Below are positions 1-11,400 of a DNA stretch of 34,400 nucleotides, piece by piece; position 1 is the stretch's first letter; each line of letters starts with the position of its first letter. The notes under the pieces are model-generated. The model saw nothing but the letters and a program-made list of their open reading frames with translations, made no database searches and had not been told where the DNA came from. Source of the stretch: Paramacrobiotus richtersi (Eukaryota > Tardigrada > Eutardigrada > Parachela > Macrobiotidae); NCBI GenBank assembly GCA_034698045.1, contig JAQGAU010000212.1:1-34400 (forward strand), in the 5' to 3' direction. The position numbers and the translations under genes are program-made.

Positions 1-508
1 CGCTGAGAATAACGTTTGTCTCGTTGGATTTCCTCGAAAGTACGCGCGAAAGAGCAGCAAGCATGATAAGCTTTGGCGAGCCGTTTGGGTGACATCGAAA
101 TGATGTCATTGCATTGAGCGAGTCACTGCACTCTACGCAGTACGCACCGGACTTGGCCAAAAAACAAATTTGTTATTGTAGTCGTGTCCTGTTAATTATT
201 TTTTTACGATACATCAAAAATATTCTTGTGTAAGCGAAATCTTCATTACCTGTTAAGTGTTAACTGTCATTACTATTACGACTGGAAGTTCTGGAAACGC
301 CCTACACTACCAAGCGTAAAAAGTCGAAACGTGCGGTTGAATCCAACAGTCATCTGACATCAGCTACAACAATTTGTCTCCCGGCTAATTCCTTTTTTCG
401 GTACGCATGTCCAGATACTAGTCAAATACACGAGTCGGCAGACTCGGCACTTGACCTCCGGCAGCTACGTGCCGACTGCCGCGCGATTAATTTTCGAATT
501 TAATTTTC

Positions 509-560
509 GCACTGACTTGGGCCACCCGGCTTGCCATCTTCCCCAAGATGGCGTCAGTGC
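509..560. repeat. Two-tier palindrome with paired YY1-like cores
   Basis: Outer arms GCACTGAC (509-516) and GTCAGTGC (553-560) are perfect inverses. Inner arms GCCATCTT (533-540) and AAGATGGC (545-552) are perfect inverses around a CCCC loop. The inner arms match the known YY1/Pho core (AAGATGGC) in both orientations. The left side carries an extra 16 nt (517-532) with no partner. It could be a protein-binding palindrome or a cruciform; function is inferred only. Confidence 0.6.
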
Positions 561-1313
561 ATTTACTGCAACGCCCGTGAGGTGCCGTATGAACACTGAA
601 TGAACCTCATGAACGGAGCACGTTCAGACGGAATTACACACACAGCCCACGGGCCCGTACTCGCAGCACAAAATCCTTGTTTATGGCACCGGTAGGCTTC
701 CTTCCAGAATTCAAATCTAATTTCCTCTTGCGTAACTATTATTTGAGTCCGCAGTCAGGTTATTCGCAGTTACAAGGAGTTTTTTGCATGTTACGCAATG
801 CGTAAAAAAGCGTCCATTTCCGCCTCAACTGCCGGGTAGTCACGCCCAGCGCTACGTTAATATTCTGTACGTACTAACTACAGACTTTAGGAAAATGAAA
901 ACAATTCAAAAAAAATTAAAATAGTAAACAAATTATCAAACCAAGTAGAACAATGATAATTTCCGAGAGAATCCAGAGCCAGTCGATGAGAGCCCATATC
1001 TGAAACCCTTTGCGCTGCTTGGCGGCGCCCCAAGTTATGATGCGTTCACCAGTAACTGTTTACAAGTCGTCACAGTCAAGACTATTAGTAGACAATTTAA
1101 TTCGGTGGCAATTCGCCACAATATTTAGCTTTTCAATTAGCAGAAGATTTCAGCTCCAGCCTAAGCAGCCTTGAAGTTCAAGGTCATCTATGGGTAACGA
1201 AGGCATGTCTCGGGGAGAGTTTGTCTCAGGGGTGTAACGTCTTGGATCTGCCATACGCGCGTGACGTGTGTGACGTGTGTAATGTTGCACAGTGAGTATA
1301 CTATAGAATCAGC

Positions 1314-1381
1314 CAGAATCAGCCAGATATTATTAATGTTTTGTTGTGACAGAATCAGCCAGATATTATTAATGTTTTGTT
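1314..1381. repeat. Two-copy 32-bp direct repeat upstream of EXOC3
   Basis: Two identical 32-bp copies lie at 1314-1345 and 1350-1381, separated by 4 bp, giving a 36-bp period. Each begins CAGAATCAGCCAGATATTAT. A truncated extra GAATCAGCCA precedes copy 1 at 1307-1316. The repeat ends about 160 bp before the EXOC3 start codon, so it may sit in the promoter or 5' UTR. Confidence 0.8.
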
Positions 1382-1541
1382 TCTGAACAGCAGTTTTAAA
1401 TTAATTCACAGTGATTTAATTCTAGCCATTAATGTTGATTGCATTTATTAAACTTAGAAGTTGTTTTTCGGTTTGGACTGTCTGGGGGATTGGGGATCCA
1501 GTGTTGTGAACGGTTACGGTAGATTATTTTTCCAAAGCGGA

Positions 1542-4500
1542 ATGGATTCAGCCAAATGGAAAGTGATCGAGGAGTCCATCGCGGAGGGCGCTTCCAAAAA
1601 CGTGGCCGCGCTGTTGCACCAGCCAAAAGATCTCGACGAGATCCTTCGCGCCCGCAATGAGCAGATCACCAGCGAAAAGTCCACCATTGATGTCATGATT
1701 AAGACCATGCTTCAGTCGCACGTCGAGGGTGTCCAGCTTTCCATTGGTAACATGGATCAAGTTGTCGCCAATACGCGCTCCCTCCGCACCAACTTTCAGG
1801 GCATTTTGAAGGATCTTAAGGAAGTCAAAACTCTCAATAGCCAGTTCAAGGTAAGGCCAGGAGAATGTTGTGAACACTTTGAAAAAAGACGCCATGTTGC
1901 ATTTGTTAGAAGCGGTGTTCGGAGGCTACAGCAGTACAGAGCAGAAAATCAGTAAATGTGGCACTTACTGTGACTTACATGCTATTTAAAGCCTATTTTA
2001 CTCGAATTGGTATTTGTATGAATTATATCTTTAAATATATTTTGCAGACCATTTTATGTCAGATCAACAGTAAAATCCTGATTAATTTTTTTAAATTTCC
2101 ATTTGTCTAGGAAATCCGCGAGGAGCACAGCCGTCATTCCCAGCTGGCCGCCGCAGTGGAAAACGCCAAACAAATTTTCAACGTGAGCGAAATCGCCGAC
2201 CGGACCCGCAAGCTAATCGACGAAGGGAAGCTCCTCTTAGCGCACCAGTCCATCAGTGATCTGGAGCGATCACGGGATGATTTGATGTTTGAATTCTTCA
2301 AGCAGCCATCGACATCCCATCTGGATCAGGTGCAGTTGGAGAAGTATTTCCAGCCCGTGGAGTCTTTATCGGTGCAGTTGGGCAAGCAAATGTGGGTGCA
2401 CTTGGGCAGGGCGATTAACATTATCCGAAAGGAGCCGGCATTGATCGTGTCGTGTTTGAGGATTATTGAGAGGGAAGAAAGGCTAGATGCCAAGGCGCTA
2501 GAACGGAAAACGACCAGTGGATTTCTGCCCCATAACCGACCTAAACAGTGGAAAACCAAATGCTTTCAGGTATGAAGAGAATAGGTAGATTGCGTTTCCT
2601 CGAAAATTCCTTCTGAAACAGGGCAGGTCCAGAGATAGTGAACGTGTCCGATCTTACCTTGTTTGCGAAGGAATTGTAGAGAAAACTTTATATATCTATT
2701 ATTGAATAATTCTTCCTTTCGATTTTGACTGTTTTGGACTACTAGTTTTTTTGCCACTGCAGTGTGATTTTGTTTGATGTAAATAGCTGTCTATGGATGA
2801 ATATGGCATTGGCCACATTTATTACCGAACTAATTTTGTTCGGATGCGGTTTTCCATATGCTGAGCTTTGCGGATTATGTTCGTGAAAAATGGCTTTCGT
2901 ATATTTTCGTCAGGCTTTACATTTTCGTACAAAGCTTTGCATTACAATTCGTTCGAGGTTCTGACGATTATCTGCTGCGCTCTAACCTTGTGGCTTGTAT
3001 GCGAGCTGATATGGTGATCTTATTCCTTATTCTGAACACACGGAAACTATTTTTATTGGAGACTCATTGTTCTTTGATGTTAACTTGCCTGGATCTAAAT
3101 GAATGAATTTCAGGTGAAAGTTTCACACTGGGCTGCTGGTGCAAAAAATTTAATTTCGTTTTTTTCTCCTTCGCACCACCAGCTATATTTTCTTCGTTTG
3201 TCAATGTTTGCTGCTTTAAGTAAGAAGCCATCGTACTACGCTTATTACGATTTTTAACATGCAGAGCAATTTATGATGATGTTCATGCGCTTTATTGCTT
3301 TTGCACTGTGTATTATTGTAGGTGCTGGAACAATCGGTAACGGAAAAAATCGAAGGTTCCCAGTTAACCGACGCCAAAGCAGACAAGACCTGGTTAGTGA
3401 AACACCTGGAAATCATTCGTCAAGGTGTCCTTAACGATCTCTCCGTCGTCCGAGGCGTGGCCATTCCCTGCTTCCCCCCGGAATACGACATCATGAATAC
3501 TTACGCCAAAATGTACCACAAGGCTATTGCCAAGCAGATCGCCGAGCTTATCGAGCACGAGAAGATGCAGGCGGAAGATATTGTGACACTGCTCACCTGG
3601 CTGGAAGAGTACGAAGGGGAGAACTGTCTTTCCCATCCGAATGTACAGCTGGATGTAAGGGCCCTTGGAGCGCCCGTCCTGGCACCGAAAAAAGCACAGG
3701 AGTTGGTGGAGTTGTATGTGCAGGTAAGAATAAAGCTTTAACTTCCCCCTAACTTTTGTAGAGTTTTCATGTAAAGCATCTGACATTTTTGCTGAAAGCA
3801 GAGTTCTTTACGACGAGTTTTATCTGATTTGAAAGGTAAATAAACGGATTTTGTACAATCCGTTATGAATAAGTGCTTTAACGAACGCCACTTTCCCGAA
3901 CTGCTAACTAGAAACTACTGTCGATTTTACTGAGTGATTTGATTTTACTTTTGGAATAGTACAAATTTGTAACAGGTTTTCAGCTATCGTTTTGCTACAG
4001 TTATTTGTTTTTAACATGCCAGTCGAGCTCGTGCTTTTCCGTTGAGGAAGTTAATAATATCACAACTCATGAACAGTTTGCCGATCTCACAGTCAAAAAG
4101 CGATTTTGTATCGCAGATTGTATGTCTTACGTTATGAGTTTGAGTTTGGAGAGATTAACGTCCTACTCTTGCAGCAATTTTTGATATCAGCCATTCTGGA
4201 CTATAATAAATCACATAACGGTTATCTGACTTTGCGAGGGTATAGCGTTGTGTTTTATTTACAGGCAACGTCGATCAATATTGATAACTGGCTATATCGG
4301 GCGTTGAACGTTGAGAAGCACGGCTGGTCAACTGGGCAGAAGCCGGATGAGAGTACACCATTCTATCAAACTCAGACCCCGACGGATGTGTTTCAGATTT
4401 TTGACCAGAATATCAATATTGCGGCGCGAATGGGGGAGGATATTGCAAAGAGGATGTATGTGTTATGTCTGCGGAAGTTGGCAGATTTCAGGTGAGGTGG

Positions 4501-7469
4501 AGATGTTCATGCATACAAGGTCACAAAACCTGGAAAAGTATTTCCGTATTGATTCGCTCGAGCGCAAATATTCTGGGGACAATGACAAGTTTATACATGA
4601 AAAAAAATGAAGTATCAGTAGTACTGTATTACGATAACTCGTCACAGTTAGTTCGTGCGGTATAATAATTATGTGGCAAAATAAACCGTCTGGCTTGAAG
4701 ATCTTGGTTATGGGTTCAGTTCCCACTGTGTGTACTTTTATCTAATTTCTTATTTCATCAATTGACAAAAAAATGCAAAATTCGAAAACTTCGAAATTTC
4801 CAATAGAGTCTCTTTTAACAGAATGTGGCTACTGTAGTGGCATAACAGTATTAATAATAATGAAGGTGATTTTCTTAGTTATGGTATGGGAAAAATTTGT
4901 CCAGAATGTACTGATCATGTGCAATTTTACCTATTTCTGGTCGTAGTGCATCTGCTAAGTGCATGTGCTGGAATCGGTAGGATACAGAAAAATCGGCGAC
5001 ATTAAGAATTGTACTGTATTTTCCGTTGACATCTCGACGGGACAAACAAGTGGACATTGGAAAATTTTGATTTGAAAATTTTCATCATAGGGAATTTTAA
5101 AAAATAATTTTTAGATTTTTGCCTTAGCTTCTTTTGTAATTTGTGCTATTCGATGGTGGTATCACTCTTGTCAGTACCCGCAGTTATGCCACTAGTCTAC
5201 GATCCTTTTATAGTTGTACTTCTGATTCGCGAAGACGAAGTGCGGACTTGAAATAAATACCTAGATCAGTCCTAAATCCTTCAAATTTCGGATTTCCTTT
5301 CATTTAGCACAATATTGACTGCTTTTGTCTTTGATAGTGACGCACTGAAGAAGTCCTTCACCGATTTTAAAGTGGAAAAATTCAAAGACCGCACCCAGCT
5401 GACCAACTACACGGATGTCATGATGGCGTTGGTCAACGACTGCAGCCGGTACGTGGAGTTTGTCCAGTTGTGGGCGCAGAAGAAGAGCACGCTGGGGCAC
5501 AACGACAAGGTGATGGAGTGCTACAAGTGTTTTGAACACATCAAAACCGAAGCCATCAGCTGCCTGCTGGAAGAAATCATCCAGGATCTCCATTCCAGTT
5601 ATATTGCCGATTTTTTTACGGTCAAATGGCTACGCAACCAATCGCAGGCTATGAAGACGGTACACGTGACGATTATGGATTATTCCAGTGATTATAAACT
5701 GCATTTGTTGCTGCCCAATTATGTGGAGACCATGGAGATTGTACAACTGAAGATACTAAAATATTACATGCAGGTAGGCTGTAATATATGGTGTGCACAG
5801 AATGTTTGCGCTTTCTGTTGATATTCACTTCGTAATTAGCTTGTGCCACTTCGTAAAGTGTACAGTATCCTTGCGCATAGCAAAAATACCAAAAATATCT
5901 TGGAATGTGGCTCTTTAAATACATTTCTCTCTGTGGTGGAATCTGAAAACCTTTTCTCGTGTTGAATGATTTGTTCCTTTTGTGGTGGAATCTGAAAAGG
6001 TTTTCTAGTGTTGAATCGTGCGTTGAATGCTTTTGTTAATTTTTGTGACCAGACGGATAGTGCCAATGGGTTTGTCTGCTCAGTAATAAACAAACATCAT
6101 ATTTGCCTGACCAGTTGAATGCTGTACGTATCACGTTTGTTATGGTTTATAGGCGTAAAAAGAGTATTCAGTATCACGTTCTTATTCATCTTGTAATCAT
6201 TTCGCATTTCGAGAGAGTGTTCGATCACAGGAAACTTTTTTTGAGAAGTGGAAGGTTTAATTAAAGCCGTTCCACTACGGTACTATGTAGCCTGAAGCGC
6301 AGAGATCAACGGTAACAGTTTTCTAATTGTACTTGTTTTCTTTATGAAGGCGGTGCATTTTTTAAAAACTTCCTTATATATGTCTGATTTTATTTAGCAT
6401 GCTTACATTTTACCGAAAAAGGCTCAAGAAATCTATGGCGATGGCATCAGTCGATAAAAGCAAGAAGCTAGTTGCAGTCTCGATAAGAATTGTGGTAAAA
6501 TAGGGAATCAGGTGCTTGATTATTTACGGTCCGATAATTGCTTGATATTGAACTGTATTGTTAATATTGGGTAATATTTCTCTTTCTGATAACCAGTCTC
6601 CTTACTTACTAGTTCCTACTACCTGTTAAAAAACGTGTACTTCTTATTTTTCTTTTGGCTTTGCTGAACTTAGTAGATACGGTGTACGGTAGATCTTTAC
6701 CGGTGAGTCTTACTATTCGAACCTTCAGCTGCCTGCTCAGTAGCCATTTCACTACGTGATTTCTCAGTTGCCCAGTGTGCTAATCGGTACCCATAATGTG
6801 CGGTAGCGTGGATATTGTTCGGCTTACTCTGGTGCTGAAGGATTAGTAGCTGGTAAAACCGAAAGCCAAGATGTCTGTCGAACTTACGATATATGGCAGC
6901 TTATACATCTGGACGGCAAAAAATAAACAGCTAGTATTCTGATCATCCGATGCAAAATTTGTTTTACATAAGAGTCGGATGGTGCATTCACATTTTGACT
7001 GTCATTTTTTGTTTGGTCTCTACAGGCGATCCTGGACCGAAAACTGCGATTCCGAAGCCATGAAGAGCGCCAGGAAGCCGCCAAACTGATCAAAGTCGAC
7101 ATGGACATTTTAACGAACATCAACCTCGATCTGCGCTTTGTCAGCGAGGTCGGCGGCCAAACTGACCAGGACCGGCGTACCGGCCCGGATCAAGTCGATC
7201 TGTCACTCAGCTACGACATTTTTGAGAATTTCGCCGAATTACTCAAGTGTTCCGAGGATATGATCCAGCTGGAGTTGAGTACGTTTGTGCAAAAGTTTCC
7301 CGATGTTACCGCCCAGCAGTTGGCTAGGTTACTCGATGTCCGAGGGGATTTGAAGATTGATTTGGGGGATTTGAGTAAGAACGACGGGACCAAGGTGCTG
7401 GATGTGATGTCGTCCGATCTGGGGCGAATGAAAGTCAGGACCATATTTTCTGAAGTGACGTATCGGTGA
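1542..7469 (+). CDS. EXOC3: Exocyst complex component 3 (Sec6)
   Basis: Sec6 subunit of the octameric exocyst, which tethers secretory vesicles to the plasma membrane before SNARE fusion. Six coding exons join in frame: 1542-1850, 2111-2569, 3322-3723, 4265-4491, 5338-5773 and 7026-7469, giving 758 aa, close to the roughly 750 aa of animal EXOC3. The protein is recognisable end to end. Family landmarks are the N-terminal helical region, HSQLAAAVENAKQIF (about residue 108), RIIEREERLDAK (about 222), TWLVKHLEIIRQ (about 275), CFPPEYDI (about 308), TWLEEYEGENC, NDCSRYVEFVQ, RFRSHEERQEAAKLI (about 619) and the C-terminal LDVRGDL. All introns are GT-AG. The first in-frame ATG (1542) is used; a codon-by-codon fit to the family favours the acceptor at 5337 over one at 5307 that gives the same frame. 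No break is seen. Confidence 0.95.
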
Positions 7470-7657
7470 TTGCTTTTGCGGGTTGATAGTTCCTTTGTTT
7501 TTACTTTGTATGTACCGGTTGAATTGCTGATTGGCAGACTTGTATGTGACTTTTCTGTCGACGTTTATATAAATTTTTGAACATTGTCATCTTTGAATAC
7601 CTTTCGCGAAAGGTGCCGAGAGATACGTAGAAAATTACAGAGGCTTGTAATCAAAGA

Positions 7658-7663
7658 ATTAAA
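7658..7663 (+). terminator. Possible EXOC3 poly(A) signal ATTAAA
   Basis: ATTAAA lies 189 nt after the EXOC3 stop codon. It is the common variant hexamer, and no AATAAA is seen closer. AT-rich sequence makes chance occurrence likely. Confidence 0.35.
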
Positions 7664-8361
7664 AATGTATTTGGAGTTTCTTTGTAGCGTGCAACATTTA
7701 CGGTTCATTGTTCTTCTGTTATACTGGAGCATCACTCTAATCAGAGCACCAGTTCAATAAGAGACACTTCCAGCCATTATACTACGCCCGTTCAGTTATC
7801 ACGAAGAAAGTATTACAGCAACTAGCTGCAGTCGTAACTGAATCGATAATTTTTACTGAGAAAATTGGGATACTGAAAGCAGATTTTCAAATTACGAAAC
7901 ATCAAGAAAAGGTCGTTAAAGAACCGCCCTTTTACAACCTTAACTGACTTTACAACCTTAAGTGTACCTTGATCTCGACAGTAATTTTGTGGATATGAAA
8001 CAATGGAATGCACTGTACATATCCAAATCAAAAGTTTCTTGGTTTCGGAAGCATTACAATGTACTATTATTTCTGTTCCCCGAATACAGTTTTCGCACAA
8101 CGCTGTGACAAGTGTAGCAAACGGAAGACCCGAACACTGACACTAAACCGAATTTGACTCAACTTTTAAAATTATGCAAAGTTGATATTCTTAATATTGA
8201 GGAATTCGACATCGTTGCAGATTTTAGTTTTAGCGCACCCGCAGAAAATAATCCTGCTATTTTGCAGTGCTGCTCTGCGGCTACAATGACTGCTGCATCC
8301 GCCATTTTTTAATATTGTCCGCCATTAATTCTCTACTGACAACTGACTTCCACATCAATAA

Positions 8362-8367
8362 TTTATT
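8362..8367 (-). terminator. SYNRG poly(A) signal AATAAA
   Basis: AATAAA on the minus strand lies 77 nt beyond the SYNRG stop codon, a normal spacing for an animal 3' UTR. Confidence 0.6.
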
Positions 8368-8443
8368 CATTTTTGATTTTCATTCACCGGTCATGTGGCC
8401 TTTTGTACAAAATCCACATACAAGCATCATTTAATAAAACATT

Positions 8444-11400
8444 TCATGGATAAGTTAATCGCGGCAGGTTAGCATTAACGCAGTTAACCCAGAAATTTGC
8501 ACAAGGAGAATGGTAAAATCGACCGCTAGATTCGACTTTCATCCCGTCCAGGGGATTTTTCCGGGTTTTACTCTTGCCGTCCACGTTCAGGAGGCACAGC
8601 CCACAAATTACATTTACGGGCGGAAGCTGCTCACCAAACTCACAGGTGGAATAATCCATCGAGCCGCGCTGAGGCTAAACGAAATAATCCATTTGAATGT
8701 GTTCAGAATCACTTCGATAACGAGAAATTTACCTCTAACGATCCTATGCTAAGGAATGCCGCGAAATCCGCCCAGGCTTCTTCCGTTTCTTTGATTCCGT
8801 CAATGATATCTTTATTGTCCATTAAATTACACAGCTTGGCGGCCAAGTAGACTCGACGAGCCACACGGTAGATTTCGACAATGTCTGCAACGAAAATCAA
8901 AGCAGATCGTAGAATAAAAATACGTAAAAAAAGCTATCCCTAGTATATGTTTAGTACAATATTTCAAAATATACAAATAAATATTTTTAGTCCCACCGCT
9001 TATTCCAGTTTATGCTGCCTGCACAGTTCATATACTATTCGTATACTATTAGCCAAAGAATATTTTTCAAAATAGTAATGAGTGGCATTCCGTTGATCAG
9101 TTTTTTATCAGTGAAAAAAACCATTTTGAGGTTCTGAATCGCTTTTTTTAAATACAATAACTCCAGATTTCCGCGATCAATCGGAGCCACAGCACTATGC
9201 TAACTCAACAATTCATAATATACAAACAAATAAATATTTTTAGTGCCACCACTTATTCCAGTTTGTTATGCCTGCACATTTCGTATCCTGTCAACTATTT
9301 TCAGCAGAAATTATTTTTCAAAACAATAATGACTGCCGTTCTGTCGGTCACCTTTGCAATAGTAAAAAAACTACTTCCAGGTTCCGAATCGCTTTTTTTA
9401 AATACAATGACTCTAGAACTGACTAATCTGCGACAGAACTCGAAGCCACCGCACTACGCCGACTCCATAATGTTGAAACAAGTAATCAAGTGAGCACAAT
9501 GAAATTTGCATCAAAACCATAATATATACAGTACAGTCAGGAAATCTCCGCCACAATAACTGACAACTTGAAATCAGATGATTTCGGAAGAAAAGGGAAC
9601 TGCGAATCTGCACATCCTCGTGAACGCTGCCGTACCCTCTAACAAAACCAAGAAAATGATGTACGAAATACCCAACGTACTTGATATGGAACTGGACGCC
9701 TTCTCCATTACCGCCACCAGCACCTTACTATTGCTGACCGAATTCAGTATCGTACAACCCTCCTGAATAACATCCGCACACACCCGCAACACCCTCTTCC
9801 ACACCTCCACATGATCCTCCACGGCCATCTCACTCAGCGACTCCCCGGTGGACGATTTGGGCAGAATTCCCATGGGGGACGACCGGCGATCGTCCTCATC
9901 AAACGTCAACTGCAGACTAAGTCCCGAGATCTCCAAACTATTCACAGACTGATTATCACCCGACGGGCTGTCTAGACCCGCGTTCGACTTCAAATCGGAG
10001 CTCTCTTCCGATTTCTCCAGCTGGGTTGCCCAGTTCTGAGAAGGATCGACGGACGTAAATACAGCAACGTCCGAGTCAATTATCAGTTCACGGAATGCAG
10101 CGTATGGATCGTCCGATTTCTTCTGGATGTCGATTTTTATTGCCACTGGTTCGACAGATGCACTGATCGGAGAAATGACTGTTGACGGTTTAGTAATGGG
10201 GACTTCTGTCCAATCAGCCCATGCTTCTTCGTGCCGACCCGAGAAACTCATGTTTTGCACTTCGGTTATGTTGTTCCCACTTCTCTCGTCTCCGAACAAA
10301 GATTTCACTGGCGCCGGTTTAGAAGCTGTCACGGATTCAGCAAAAAGTTGTGAATCCAGTTTCATTGGCTTTGCAGCAAATTTATTGTCCGCTTTCGCTG
10401 CTACCGCTCCAGAAACCATCCCTAATGCCGCAGAAGCCGGTGGACTGATGCTTCCAGATTTGCCGGCGTTTTTATTCCCATTTTTCTCCATTATCAACGG
10501 TTTCATCTGAATGACTTTAGGAGCAACGACAATCTCGGCAGGCATCATCGGAACCGCATTTCCAAATCTTTCAGTCGTTTTATGGTCAGTTTTTCCAAAG
10601 GGCAACAGTTTTATTGGGACAGATTTCGGACTAACCACGGATTCCACAGGAGCTGATGCGGAAACGAAATCTGAGAACTCATCCTCTTCGGCGTGTGCTG
10701 GTACCGTTGCCGGAAAATTGAGCGGTATTTCCTCGAAAAGCTTAACGGAAATTGGAGCAGGAGGGACCGATATAGGTGGTTGCTGTGGCGGGGATGTGTT
10801 GAACTGTGGAACGGGCGGGGAGGGAATTCGCCGGAGCACGTCGATTGTTAAATGCTGAACGTCAAAATTACTCTGTAAGCAGTAAATCCGGGTAAAAAAA
10901 AACCTTAACATCATCAAATTTTGCAGCCATATGAAACAGGGATGTATAGTATGTCAACTAGAGAAAATGTTCAACAAGCGAATAAATCTGTATTATCCGC
11001 TAATGTTTATTTGAGGAAGTTGTACAACAGTACAAATACGCATTTATCATCGACAGTAATTTTTGCACACTTTGAGCAGCTTCGTTTGGTCTTCATATCG
11101 GCGCATCGGTAACAAAACGCATTCAACAATTGTTATGAAAAAATATGCGCTTTAAAAATCAACCAGGAAAATCTCTGAAAAATGTGCATACTGCTGCCGC
11201 TTTTTTGCACCGTGTGTGTATCCATGTTAGGCAGAACGTAGTGTATGGGCTGGTAGCCTTCTTTGTCTCCGTTATTTTCACCATGACAGTAAATTCTGAA
11301 CAGTTGCGTCATTAAATATAAAATAAAATCAGATTTTTGAACTTTTTACCGAATACTATCAGTACTGCACGATTCATTACCTGGGCCAGTCCAGTCAACG

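Larger units (their letters stand above)
1..1541. other. Region upstream of EXOC3, no gene seen
   Basis: No convincing coding exon is visible on either strand. The stretch contains a two-tier palindrome at 509-560 and a two-copy direct repeat at 1314-1381, listed separately. There is also a short GACGTGTGT duplication around 1262-1280 and a cluster of CGGCAG/CTGCCG inverted motifs at 432-483. It presumably includes the EXOC3 promoter and 5' UTR; the transcription start cannot be placed from sequence alone. Confidence 0.5.
7470..8443. other. Convergent intergenic region EXOC3 / SYNRG
   Basis: Holds the 3' UTRs of the two convergent genes. No exon is recognised. Two CCGCCAT motifs occur near 8300-8325. 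Otherwise nothing stands out. Confidence 0.5.

Noticed and set aside
4700..4735. GGTTCAGTTCCC as a tRNA T-loop
   Set aside because: No matching acceptor stem, D-arm or anticodon arm is present around it; it lies in EXOC3 intron 4.
10127..10858. Plus-strand frames antisense to SYNRG exon 8
   Set aside because: They mirror the long, biased SYNRG exon; the minus strand has the family match and splice sites.
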